14,740 bases of DNA from RGIG4079 sp045637505 (GTDB lineage: Bacteria > Bacteroidota > Bacteroidia > Bacteroidales > Muribaculaceae). A program made the translations under genes and the position numbers. The DNA lies in the NCBI GenBank assembly GCA_045637505.1, contig JAZTZO010000039.1:1-14740 (forward strand), written 5' to 3'. The notes beneath the pieces are model-generated. The model did no database searches. It was not told the origin of the DNA and worked only from the letters and a program-made list of their open reading frames with translations. How positions within the stretch are numbered: position 1 is the stretch's first letter; every line of letters starts with the position of its first letter. Of this stretch, positions 1-6,544 are shown one piece after another.

Positions 1-160
1 AATTCAATACCGTCCCATGACTTTGAATGCCATACTTTCGCAATGCTCCTCTGATGGACAACTCTCCGCTCTCAACTTCTCGGACTACTTGCAATTTGAA
101 ACTCATCGGATAATCTCGTTGCGTTCGCTTGATATACAAGCTTTTAACATTTTCTTCCAT
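1..160 (-). CDS. IS3-family transposase OrfA, N-terminal part (partial)
   Basis: An open frame starts at ATG 160-158 and reads 53 codons to the window edge without a stop. The start reads MEENVKSLYIKRTQRDY, followed by a stretch with FKLQVVREVESGE and ALRKYGIQSHGTV. This resembles the N-terminal helix-turn-helix of IS3/IS150-type OrfA proteins common in Bacteroidota. That domain binds the terminal repeats, and OrfA is usually joined to the DDE-domain OrfB by programmed frameshifting. OrfB would lie beyond the left edge. The family call is from recognised sequence pattern. No catalytic domain is visible here. Confidence 0.75.
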   Translation of the reverse strand, partial: MEENVKSLYIKRTQRDYPMSFKLQVVREVESGELSIRGALRKYGIQSHGTVLN

Positions 161-202
161 AGCTTTACTCTTTTTAGTGTAACGCTATTTCAGGACGTGA
201 CA
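1..202 (-). mobile_element. End of an IS3-family insertion sequence, running off the window
   Basis: The antiporter homology stops abruptly after base 203, and the minus-strand sequence then starts with TGTCACGTCCTGAAATAG. This looks like an IS3-group terminal repeat (TG start), followed by a short AT-rich leader and a transposase orfA. Only about 200 bases are inside the window. The second ORF, the other terminal repeat and the target duplication cannot be seen. The junction at 202/203 rests on where antiporter similarity ends, so it could be off by a base or two. Confidence 0.75.
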
Positions 203-748
203 ACCGCCAAAAATAAAAAGTGTGGCTTTAAAGCCCGACATTGTTTTTACCTCTTCGACATTATTATCGCCACCACCTTTTGAGGCAATAGAGAAGGTGT
301 AACGCATGAATATTGCGAAGAATAGGAGTAATATTAATCCGTCGGCACGGCTAATGAGGTTAGATGCTTCTCCATTGAGAATTACATCGTTGGCGCAGAA
401 TAGCATGGCAAGAGCCGATAGAATTACTAATGGAATCTCGTTGCTCATGATGCTTTTTTCTACTTTTATAGGCATTACTAATGCTACGCAACCAATAATC
501 ACAAGGATGTTGAAAATGTTGCTACCAACAACATTACCAATAGCTAATTCGGCACTGCCACTAATAGCTGATAGCGAACTAATAATCAATTCGGGGGCTG
601 ATGTGCCAAATGCAACAATTGTCAACCCTATAACGAGGTCGCTCACTCCCCATTTTTTTGCTACAGATGATGCTCCATCTGTGAGGCAGTTGGCTCCGAT
701 TAATATAAGAGCAAGACCTCCGATTAGTAAAATGAAATTAAGAAGCAT
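185..748 (-). pseudogene. CaCA-family Na+/Ca2+ antiporter (YrbG-like), interrupted by IS
   Basis: This is the N-terminal half of a calcium/cation antiporter, an inner-membrane exchanger of the CaCA superfamily. The first alpha repeat is intact: GTSAPE at residues 48-53 and GNVVGSN at 71-77, the family's ion-binding signature. Hydrophobic segments cover roughly residues 4-20, 38-60, 75-95, 103-120 and 137-155. Family members are usually about 310-320 residues with a second, inverted alpha repeat. Here native sequence ends at residue 182 (base 203), in what should be the sixth helix. The last five codons and the stop come from the IS end. The start codon overlaps the hisB stop as TAATG, so it was probably translated by coupling at the end of the his operon. 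Without the second alpha repeat the product should not transport. A rest of the gene may lie beyond the IS, outside the window. Confidence 0.85.
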
Positions 749-1833
749 TATAAAGTCCCTTTGGTTGATGGAAGAGAATAATTATTTATGTCGCGGCTGA
801 TTGCCATTTTTATGGCACGAGCAAGGGCTTTGAATATGCCTTCGATTTTGTGATGTTCGTTGGTCCCTTCAGCCCTAATGAAAAGATTCATGCGAGCGCT
901 ATCGCTGAGGCTTTTGAAGAAGTGTAGGAACATTTCGGTGGGCATTTCACCAATTTTTTCGCGTTTGAAATCAGCCTCCCACACGAGCCATGGGCGTCCA
1001 CCAAAGTCGAGCGCCACAGTGCATAGGCAATCGTCCATTGGTAGGGTAAATCCATATCGTTCGATGCCTCGTTTATCACCAAGAGCTATGCGAAGAGCAT
1101 CTCCAAGAGCTATGGCGGTGTCTTCAATAGTGTGGTGCTCATCGACATATAAATCTCCATCTACTTTAATATTGAGATTCATTCCCGAGTGACGACCTAT
1201 CTGCTCAAGCATGTGGTCAAAAAATCCCAATCCTGTCGAGATGTTACATTTACCTTCTCCATCGAGTGATAAATCAATATCAATTTGAGTTTCGCTGGTG
1301 TTGCGAGTCACATGAGCTCGGCGCTCATTGTCGAGCAAGAATTTGGCAATGTCATTCCACGACTTAAAGGCATTTTCGTTGATAAAGATGCCTTTGCATC
1401 CAAGATTTTCGGCAAGTTTCATGTCGCTTTGACGATCACCGATAACCCATGAGTTCTCAAGGTCATAATTGCCAGTGAGATATTCAGTCAAAAGCGCAGT
1501 GCCTGGTTTGCGAGTAGGCTTGTTTTCATGCTCAAATGTGCGGTCGATGATGATATCATCAAACACAATTCCCTCCCCCTCAAGTGTTTTCAACATTTTA
1601 TTGTGAGCAGGCCAAAAGGTGTCTTCGGGGAACGAGTCGGTGCCTAATCCATCTTGATTGGTAACCATTACGAGTTTGTAGCTCAACCGAGAGGCGATGA
1701 GGTGCATGGCACGCAACACACCAGGAAGAAATTCAAGCTTTTCGAGTGAATCTACTTGATAGTCAACGGGAGGTTCTACGATGAGAGTTCCGTCGCGGTC
1801 GATAAATAATACTCGTTGTTTATCTTGAGCCAT
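748..1833 (-). CDS. hisB: Bifunctional histidinol-phosphatase / imidazoleglycerol-phosphate dehydratase
   Basis: This fused enzyme carries out two histidine-synthesis steps in the cytoplasm: dehydration of imidazoleglycerol phosphate and dephosphorylation of histidinol phosphate. The N-terminal HAD domain spans residues about 6-165, with motif I DRDGT (nucleophile D12, acid D14), VTNQDG as motif II and a late GDRQSD. The dehydratase domain spans about 172-361 with the Mn-binding repeats HMLEQIGRHSG and DEHHTIED, then DFGGRPW and NEHHKIEGIFKALARA. The C-terminus STKGTL is a family hallmark. Length, 361 residues, fits Bacteroidota fused HisB. The loop that carries Cys/His zinc ligands in E. coli HisB-N reads DRTFEHENKPTRKP here, without cysteines. 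The start overlaps the end of hisC by 14 bases, which favours translational coupling. Confidence 0.96.
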   Translation of the reverse strand: MAQDKQRVLFIDRDGTLIVEPPVDYQVDSLEKLEFLPGVLRAMHLIASRLSYKLVMVTNQDGLGTDSFPEDTFWPAHNKMLKTLEGEGIVFDDIIIDRTFEHENKPTRKPGTALLTEYLTGNYDLENSWVIGDRQSDMKLAENLGCKGIFINENAFKSWNDIAKFLLDNERRAHVTRNTSETQIDIDLSLDGEGKCNISTGLGFFDHMLEQIGRHSGMNLNIKVDGDLYVDEHHTIEDTAIALGDALRIALGDKRGIERYGFTLPMDDCLCTVALDFGGRPWLVWEADFKREKIGEMPTEMFLHFFKSLSDSARMNLFIRAEGTNEHHKIEGIFKALARAIKMAISRDINNYSLPSTKGTL

Positions 1834-2857
1834 ATTCTTGTAATTTTTCTATTAGTAATTGATTTTCCTCGTCACTACCTACTGTGATACGCAAGCAGTT
1901 GCCACAAAGATGCACACGAGAGCGATTGCGCACAATCACACCTCCGTCGCGAAGATAAGCATAAATAGCATTGGCGTTGGATACTTGCACAAGCACAAAG
2001 TTGGCATCGGAAGGATATATTTTCTCTACAACCTCGAGCATCGCCATTTCGGCCACAAGGGTGTTGCGCGCATCAAGTATTTCGGCAGTGACGCGATTGA
2101 TGTTGTCAATGTCATCAAGAACCTTGAGAGCTTGTCGTTGAGTGAGAATGTTGATATTGTAGGGGTATTTTACTTTGTTGTAAATATCGATAATCTCTTG
2201 TGATGCATATGATACCCCCAATCTCATTGCTGCACTTGCCCATGCTTTAGAGAAGGTTTGCATCACTATCATGCGAGAAAATTCATCAAGAAATTCTACC
2301 ATTGAGCCTTTGGGCGAGAAGTCGATATATGCTTCATCAATAATTGTAATGCCTTCAAATCGGGTGCATAGTTCGCGTAACTGCTCGCGAGGGAATGCAT
2401 TGCCTGTAGGGTTGTTGGGAGTGCATATCCACAATATCTTGGTGTTGTGGTCGGTTGTATTAAGTACGGCATCAACATTGAGTGTGAAATCGTCGTTAAG
2501 ACTCACCTCACGATACTCCACATCATTGATGTCGGCACACACTTGATACATCCCATATGTGGGTTTGAGTGCAACAACATTGTCAATGCCAGGACGACAA
2601 AATACACGATAAGCAATGTCGATACATTCGTCGCTACCCACTCCGAGGAATATGCGTGAGGCATCAACTTTGCGAATAGCACCTAATCGCTCTTTAACTT
2701 CCCATTGCAGAGGGTCGGGGTAACGATTGAGTCCCTCGATACGACTATTTTCGTTGGCATCAAGCCATGCACGAGCCTCGCCTGTAAATTCATTGCGAGC
2801 GCAAGTGTATGGTTCAAGATTCCATATATTTGGTCTTACTAATTCTTTGAGTGACAT
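1820..2857 (-). CDS. hisC: Histidinol-phosphate aminotransferase
   Basis: This is a PLP-dependent fold-type I aminotransferase of 345 residues, a normal length for HisC. It converts imidazole-acetol phosphate and glutamate to L-histidinol phosphate and 2-oxoglutarate. Visible motifs are NRYPDP at residues 44-49 (substrate region), GVGSDE at 72-77 (phosphate-binding loop), PNNPTGN at 147-153, DEAYIDF at 174-180 and TFSKAWA at 201-207, where K204 should form the Schiff base with PLP. An Arg in the NCLRITVG segment near the C-terminus fits the carboxylate-binding position. It starts 8 bases after the hisD stop and overlaps hisB by 14 bases, so it is an inner gene of the hisGDCB operon. Confidence 0.96.
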   Translation of the reverse strand: MSLKELVRPNIWNLEPYTCARNEFTGEARAWLDANENSRIEGLNRYPDPLQWEVKERLGAIRKVDASRIFLGVGSDECIDIAYRVFCRPGIDNVVALKPTYGMYQVCADINDVEYREVSLNDDFTLNVDAVLNTTDHNTKILWICTPNNPTGNAFPREQLRELCTRFEGITIIDEAYIDFSPKGSMVEFLDEFSRMIVMQTFSKAWASAAMRLGVSYASQEIIDIYNKVKYPYNINILTQRQALKVLDDIDNINRVTAEILDARNTLVAEMAMLEVVEKIYPSDANFVLVQVSNANAIYAYLRDGGVIVRNRSRVHLCGNCLRITVGSDEENQLLIEKLQEYGSR

Positions 2858-2865
2858 ATGTGATA

Positions 2866-4155
2866 TCAGTTGTTTTCTAATGATTTAATGCGCAATGTCA
2901 TTGCCATTTTGTGAGCGTAGAGGTCTTCATTTTCGGCCATAACCTCTACAGCACGACCTATTGATGCTATGCCTTGAGGAGTGAGCTCTTGAAAGGTGAT
3001 TTTCTTAGTGAAACTATCGAGGTTCACGCCACTATAAGTGCGAGCATAACCCGAAGTGGGCAATGTGTGGTTTGTCCCTGATGCATAGTCTCCTGCGCTT
3101 TCGGGTGAGTATGGCCCTACGAATACCGAGCCTGCATTTTTTACCTTTGATGCTAAATTCCAAGCATTTTTGTGGTTGATTATGAGGTGCTCGGGTGCAT
3201 AGTGATTAGAAAAATCCATTACTTCATCATCGTTGTTCAATAGTATCATGCGACTATGACTCAGTGATTTTTCCATCATTTCTCGGCGAGGCAATACTTG
3301 TAATAAATTCTCTATTTCGATGGGTAGTTGTTTAAGTAGTTCCTCCGATGAGGTAACAAGGATTGATTGACTATCGGGTCCATGCTCGGCTTGCGAAAGA
3401 AAATCTGATGCTACGAATGCAGCGTTGGCATTTTCATCGGCAATTACAAGCACCTCCGATGGCCCAGCAGGCATATCAATTGACACCTTCCCCTCGCTCA
3501 CTTGGCGTTTGGCTTCGGTAACAAATCTATTGCCTGGACCGAAAATTTTATACACGGCAGGGATTGTTTCTGAGCCATAGGCCATTGCAGCGATAGCCTG
3601 TGCACCACCAGTTTTGTATATTTGATTTACTCCAGCCACACTTGCTGCATAAAGTATAGCAGGGTGTACTTTGCCGTCTTTACCGGCAGGGGTGCATAAG
3701 ATAATCTCATCGCAACCAGCTATTACGGCAGGCACAGCAAGCATCAATACAGTTGAGAATAGAGGTGAGTTGCCACCGGGAACATATAGCCCAACTTTTG
3801 AAATAGGTACTTGGCGTTGAATGCACTTTACTCCAGGCGCAGTTTCTACATGCACCTCGGTTGCTTGTGCTTTGTGGAATGATTCAATATTTTTGCGAGC
3901 ACAATTGATAGCCTCTTTAAGTTCGTCGCTCACCAATGATGCAGCCTCTTCAATTTCCTCTTTGCTCACAGCAAGTGTTTCAAGAGTAGCGCCAGTGAAG
4001 CGTTGTTCATATTCCTTTATAGCCTCATCTCCACGATTAGCTACATTTGAAATAATATCGGCCACAATAGCCTTCACTTCATCAGCCTTGTCGGCCAATG
4101 CTCGTTGCGAAAGTTGCTCCCATGTGTCGCGTGAGGGATATTTAATTATTTCCAT
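2866..4155 (-). CDS. hisD: Histidinol dehydrogenase
   Basis: This zinc-dependent enzyme oxidises L-histidinol to L-histidine in two NAD+-dependent steps, the last of the pathway. It has 429 residues, the usual size. By comparison with the E. coli enzyme, the zinc ligands are Q255 and H258 (SQAEHGPDSQ), D356 (SAGDYASG) and H415 (LYAHKMAMTLR). The catalytic pair is E322-H323 in APEHL. The signature stretch GPGNRFVTEAKRQVSEG at 206-222 followed by DMPAGPSEV is present. hisG ends 21 bases upstream and hisC begins 8 bases downstream, so it is co-transcribed with both. No key residue is missing. Confidence 0.97.
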   Translation of the reverse strand: MEIIKYPSRDTWEQLSQRALADKADEVKAIVADIISNVANRGDEAIKEYEQRFTGATLETLAVSKEEIEEAASLVSDELKEAINCARKNIESFHKAQATEVHVETAPGVKCIQRQVPISKVGLYVPGGNSPLFSTVLMLAVPAVIAGCDEIILCTPAGKDGKVHPAILYAASVAGVNQIYKTGGAQAIAAMAYGSETIPAVYKIFGPGNRFVTEAKRQVSEGKVSIDMPAGPSEVLVIADENANAAFVASDFLSQAEHGPDSQSILVTSSEELLKQLPIEIENLLQVLPRREMMEKSLSHSRMILLNNDDEVMDFSNHYAPEHLIINHKNAWNLASKVKNAGSVFVGPYSPESAGDYASGTNHTLPTSGYARTYSGVNLDSFTKKITFQELTPQGIASIGRAVEVMAENEDLYAHKMAMTLRIKSLENN

Positions 4156-4176
4156 TGAACCCGATGCGTGATGACG

Positions 4177-5043
4177 TTATAATACCATTTTTTCGATGTC
4201 GAGAGCAAGAATTCCCTCTGCGCCTGCATTACGCAATTTACCCACGATTTCCCAGAAGCGTTTTTCTTCCAATACGGTGTGAACCGAACACCAATCAGCA
4301 TTGGCAAGAGGTAGCACTGTGGGGCTCTTGATACCAGGAAGAACAGCCAACACATCATCGAGTTTCTCGCGTGGCACGTTCATCAAAATATATTTTTTTC
4401 CGTCGGCTGCTTTTACTGCATCGAAACGGAACAAAAGTTCATCAAGAATTGCTTGCTTTTCTTCTGAGAGTTGTTGCTTTTTAGAACCGATAAGCACAGC
4501 TTGGCTGTCAAGTACTTTTTCAACTTCTACAAGGTTGTTGCTCACAAGTGTTGAGCCCGATGAAACGATATCAAAAATGCCATCGGCAAGACCTATGCCG
4601 GGTGCAATTTCAACCGAACCGGTAATCACATGAATATCGGCATTGATATTATTTTCTTTGAGGAACTTTTCGAGAATTACAGGATATGAAGTTGCGATTT
4701 TGCGATTGTTAAACCATTCAACTCCATTGTATTCAATGCGTTTGGGAATGGCAAGTGAAAGTCGGCATTTGCTAAAACCAAGTTCTTTGATTATTTCTAC
4801 CGCCTTATCTTTTTCGAGTACTTCGTTTAGCCCTACAATACCTATGTCGGCTGTTCCCATAGCTACTGATTCAGGGATATCATCATCGCGAAGGAATAAG
4901 AGTTCCACAGGAAAATTACGAGAAGGAACAAGAAGAGTACGTTTTACCGAAGTCATTTTTACACCAGCCTCCGAGAGCAATTCCATTGTTTCCTCATATA
5001 AGCGGCCCTTTGATTGTACCGCAATTCTAAGTTTTGTTTCCAT
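4177..5043 (-). CDS. hisG: ATP phosphoribosyltransferase, long form
   Basis: HisG makes phosphoribosyl-ATP from ATP and PRPP, the committed step of histidine synthesis. At 288 residues this is the long form with its own regulatory domain, so it should not need HisZ. The catalytic part covers about residues 1-212, with MGTADIGIVG at 62-71 and the PRPP-binding segment DGIFDIVSSGSTL at 154-166. Residues about 214-288 form the ACT-like C-terminal domain expected to bind histidine for feedback inhibition. It is the first structural gene of the operon, 124 bases after the leader-peptide stop codon and just beyond the attenuator hairpin. Supply is therefore probably controlled both at transcription (attenuation) and by feedback. 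Confidence 0.96.
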   Translation of the reverse strand: METKLRIAVQSKGRLYEETMELLSEAGVKMTSVKRTLLVPSRNFPVELLFLRDDDIPESVAMGTADIGIVGLNEVLEKDKAVEIIKELGFSKCRLSLAIPKRIEYNGVEWFNNRKIATSYPVILEKFLKENNINADIHVITGSVEIAPGIGLADGIFDIVSSGSTLVSNNLVEVEKVLDSQAVLIGSKKQQLSEEKQAILDELLFRFDAVKAADGKKYILMNVPREKLDDVLAVLPGIKSPTVLPLANADWCSVHTVLEEKRFWEIVGKLRNAGAEGILALDIEKMVL

Positions 5044-5075
5044 TGTTATATGTCGTTTATTATTATTTTCTAATT

Positions 5076-5113
5076 TAAAAAGCCGGTTACCAATTAAGGA
5101 AGCCGGCTCGGTA
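5076..5113 (-). terminator. his operon attenuator hairpin (regulated intrinsic terminator)
   Basis: On the minus strand, AGCCGG (5108-5103) pairs with CCGGCT (5086-5081). Weaker inner pairs add to the stem, and a short U-run follows at 5081-5077. The 5' arm can instead pair with the leader: GCTTCC (5103-5098) with GGAAGC (5165-5160), and TACC (5113-5110) with GGTA (5157-5154). The two structures share bases and exclude each other. That is the antiterminator/terminator switch expected for ribosome-stalling attenuation. Pairings were found by eye; no folding energies were computed. Confidence 0.8.
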
Positions 5114-5166
5114 TTTTGTATTATTTAATTCATATTTTTTACACACAACACACTACCACGCTTCCA

Positions 5167-5214
5167 TTATAGAGCGAAATGATGATAATGATGATGTGTA
5201 TTGTTATAAGTCAT
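5167..5214 (-). CDS. hisL: Histidine operon leader peptide
   Basis: A 15-codon frame reads MTYNNTHHHYHHFAL and then TAA. Five of its 15 residues are histidine, in the run HHHYHH. It lies between a promoter-like site and the hisG attenuator. By the established logic of his leader attenuation, ribosomes stall on the His codons when charged tRNA-His is scarce. This leaves the GGAAGC segment just after the stop codon free to form the antiterminator. When His is plentiful, the ribosome reaches the stop codon and covers that segment, so the terminator forms. The AT-rich sequence before the ATG has no Shine-Dalgarno, which is normal in Bacteroidota. The symbol is given by analogy of position and content. 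Confidence 0.85.
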   Translation of the reverse strand: MTYNNTHHHYHHFAL

Positions 5215-5243
5215 AAATTGATTAAATATTTCAATAATTTCTG

Positions 5244-5275
5244 CAAAGATATAATCTTTTTGCCATAAATGCAAT
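5244..5275 (-). promoter_or_regulatory. Predicted promoter of the his operon
   Basis: On the minus strand ATTG (5275-5272) is followed after 20 bases by TATCTTTG (5251-5244). This matches the Bacteroidota housekeeping pattern TTTG-N19/20-TAnnTTTG with one mismatch in the upstream box. Transcription would begin near 5237, about 20 bases before the leader-peptide ATG. The rest of this 374-base gap between hisG and the L,D-transpeptidase gene holds the leader, the attenuator and the terminator of the upstream operon. I see no other gene in it. Confidence 0.65.
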
Positions 5276-5390
5276 ACTTTTTGTGGAAAAATGACAAAAT
5301 TGTAATGCTATATAGGTTGAAAACGATAGTTTACTTGTAAAAAACGCTTTAAAATTGATTTAACAAATGACTTATTGGGGTTTAGACAAT

Positions 5391-5410
5391 AAAAATAGAT
5401 TCAAATCTAT
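5391..5410 (-). terminator. Intrinsic terminator after the L,D-transpeptidase gene
   Basis: On the minus strand ATAGAT (5410-5405) pairs with ATCTAT (5400-5395) around a TTGA loop, and TTTTATT follows. It begins 7 bases beyond the stop codon at 5418, so it should end the two-gene operon before the his promoter. The stem is short and AT-rich, so termination may be only partial. Confidence 0.55.
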
Positions 5411-5417
5411 GCGAATA

Positions 5418-5885
5418 TTAGTCCTTTTCAATGGTGACTTTGGTGCCTACTTTTACAAGTTTTACGAGTTTGAGCATTTCGTCGTTGTGAATGCGCACGC
5501 AACCACTGCTTGTGCGAGTACCTATTAGTTCGGGATAGCATGTGCCGTGAATGCCTATCATAGTGGTGATGGGTGTTTTAAGTCGAAGAAAGTATGGCCC
5601 GTAAGCACCTTTGATTTTTCCTTTGCCATCTTTGAAATCCCAAGTCCATTGCGATGAGGGTTGTATCATATTGATTTTGAATGTGCCTTCGGGTGTTTTA
5701 TTGTCGCCTCGGCGAGTTTTGTTGCCAAAGTTTTTGCCACAACTAATCTTGGTTTTAAGAAGAATACTATCGCTATCATTATATACGGTGAGCGTCATCT
5801 CTTTTTTTGAGACAACGATGCGGTTTTCGGCAACGATGGTTGATGCAATAAATATTGCGAAAATAAGAATTAGAAATTTACGCAT
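5418..5885 (-). CDS. Secreted L,D-transpeptidase, YkuD domain
   Basis: This is a 155-residue exported protein. Residues 1-19 form a signal peptide (positive MRKF start, hydrophobic core, likely cut after VA-19). The remainder is one YkuD domain. GIHGT at 111-115 holds the conserved His (H113), and SSGCVRI at 126-132 holds the catalytic C129 and R131. YkuD enzymes form 3-3 cross-links in peptidoglycan or attach proteins to it through a thioacyl-Cys intermediate, in the periplasm. The usual motif is SHGCxR; here the His just before Gly-Cys is Ser (S127), a variant also met in the wider family. The gene is 7 bases after an unknown exported protein and is probably co-transcribed with it. Its exact substrate cannot be told from sequence. 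Confidence 0.88.
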   Translation of the reverse strand: MRKFLILIFAIFIASTIVAENRIVVSKKEMTLTVYNDSDSILLKTKISCGKNFGNKTRRGDNKTPEGTFKINMIQPSSQWTWDFKDGKGKIKGAYGPYFLRLKTPITTMIGIHGTCYPELIGTRTSSGCVRIHNDEMLKLVKLVKVGTKVTIEKD

Positions 5886-5892
5886 TTGAATT

Positions 5893-6414
5893 CTATTTTT
5901 CTAATTTGTCAATGTTGGGTGATGCTATTTCAATGAGTTTGTTTGCCCTACGAGTAACTGCTTTGATTTGATTTTTAAAATCATCTCCTTTAGGCCCTTT
6001 GGCAATGGAATCAATTATGGAAATTGCCATTTTACCTATATTGGTGGCTTCTTCGTTTGAAATAGAGTCGTTTTTGAGGTCGGCCGATGCTTTGTCAATC
6101 ATCTCATTTATTGAGATAAGTTGGTCTTTTATCCCTTTCTTTGTCATGTCAACTACGGTCGAAGGCTCAAATTCGGGTAGGTTTTCTTCAATCGTTGAAT
6201 CGGCAGTAAGGCTGTCAATAGCAATGGTATCGGTTGCAATGCGATCAACACTAAAGACAGTATCAATAATTGCAAGAGAATCAATGCTGTCATTTATCGC
6301 ACCAGTGTTTTGTGCCGATTCGCTCGAACAGGTGCAACTATAGGCTAATGAAAGAAAAACAATAGAGCCTATTGATTTTGTCAATTGGCAGATGTGACGT
6401 TTGAGATAATTCAT
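5893..6414 (-). CDS. Unknown exported protein, possible lipoprotein
   Basis: I do not recognise a family for this 173-residue protein. The N-terminus (MNYLKRH, then a hydrophobic stretch to about residue 24) looks like a signal sequence ending in LAYSC-TCSS. C27 could be a lipidated cysteine, although Tyr two residues before it makes an imperfect lipobox. Residues 30-85 are rich in Asp, Ser, Thr and Ile (DSIDSL, TDTIAIDSL) and look like a flexible linker. Residues about 88-173 are predicted mostly helical, with Lys/Asp/Ile heptad-like spacing. It is the first gene of an operon with the L,D-transpeptidase, so a cell-envelope role is a reasonable guess, but nothing in the sequence proves it. 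The start is supported by a promoter about 20 bases upstream. Confidence 0.75.
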   Translation of the reverse strand: MNYLKRHICQLTKSIGSIVFLSLAYSCTCSSESAQNTGAINDSIDSLAIIDTVFSVDRIATDTIAIDSLTADSTIEENLPEFEPSTVVDMTKKGIKDQLISINEMIDKASADLKNDSISNEEATNIGKMAISIIDSIAKGPKGDDFKNQIKAVTRRANKLIEIASPNIDKLEK

Positions 6415-6435
6415 CGGTTATTTCTTTTAAGGAGG

Positions 6436-6467
6436 CAAAAATAAGCCGATTTTGTGTGAATAACAAA
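6436..6467 (-). promoter_or_regulatory. Predicted promoter of the exported protein / L,D-transpeptidase operon
   Basis: The minus strand has TTTG (6467-6464), 20 bases, then TATTTTTG (6443-6436). This is an exact match to the Bacteroidota pattern TTTG-N20-TAnnTTTG. The start codon at 6414 is about 15 bases beyond the expected transcription start, so the leader is very short. The promoter lies just downstream of the terminator that closes the kinase locus, which supports separate transcription units. Confidence 0.7.
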
Positions 6468-6490
6468 TTATGATAAAATAAATTGTTGTA

Positions 6491-6537
6491 GAAAAAAAGG
6501 AACTATAATGTTTGTTTTAAAAAACGTTATAGTTCCT
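6491..6537 (-). terminator. Strong intrinsic terminator closing the kinase/phosphatase locus
   Basis: A perfect 11-base inverted repeat pairs AGGAACTATAA (minus strand, 6537-6527) with TTATAGTTCCT (6508-6498). The loop is 18 bases, with further A/T pairing possible inside, and seven T residues follow (6498-6492). It lies 8 bases after the PP2C stop codon. The T-run follows only on the minus strand, so it serves the PP2C side. Confidence 0.85.
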
Positions 6538-6544
6538 GGCTTTT

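Noticed and set aside
306..800. Plus-strand open frame of 164 codons
   Set aside because: It is antisense to the antiporter and the hisB end, whose protein motifs are clear, and its own translation shows no family features.
4643..5128. Plus-strand open frame of 161 codons
   Set aside because: It is the antisense shadow of hisG and the attenuator; the composition is Ser/Arg/Ile-rich with no motif.
5044..5243. T-box or other riboswitch upstream of hisG
   Set aside because: No T-box core sequence is seen, and the His-rich leader peptide with exclusive hairpins explains the region better.
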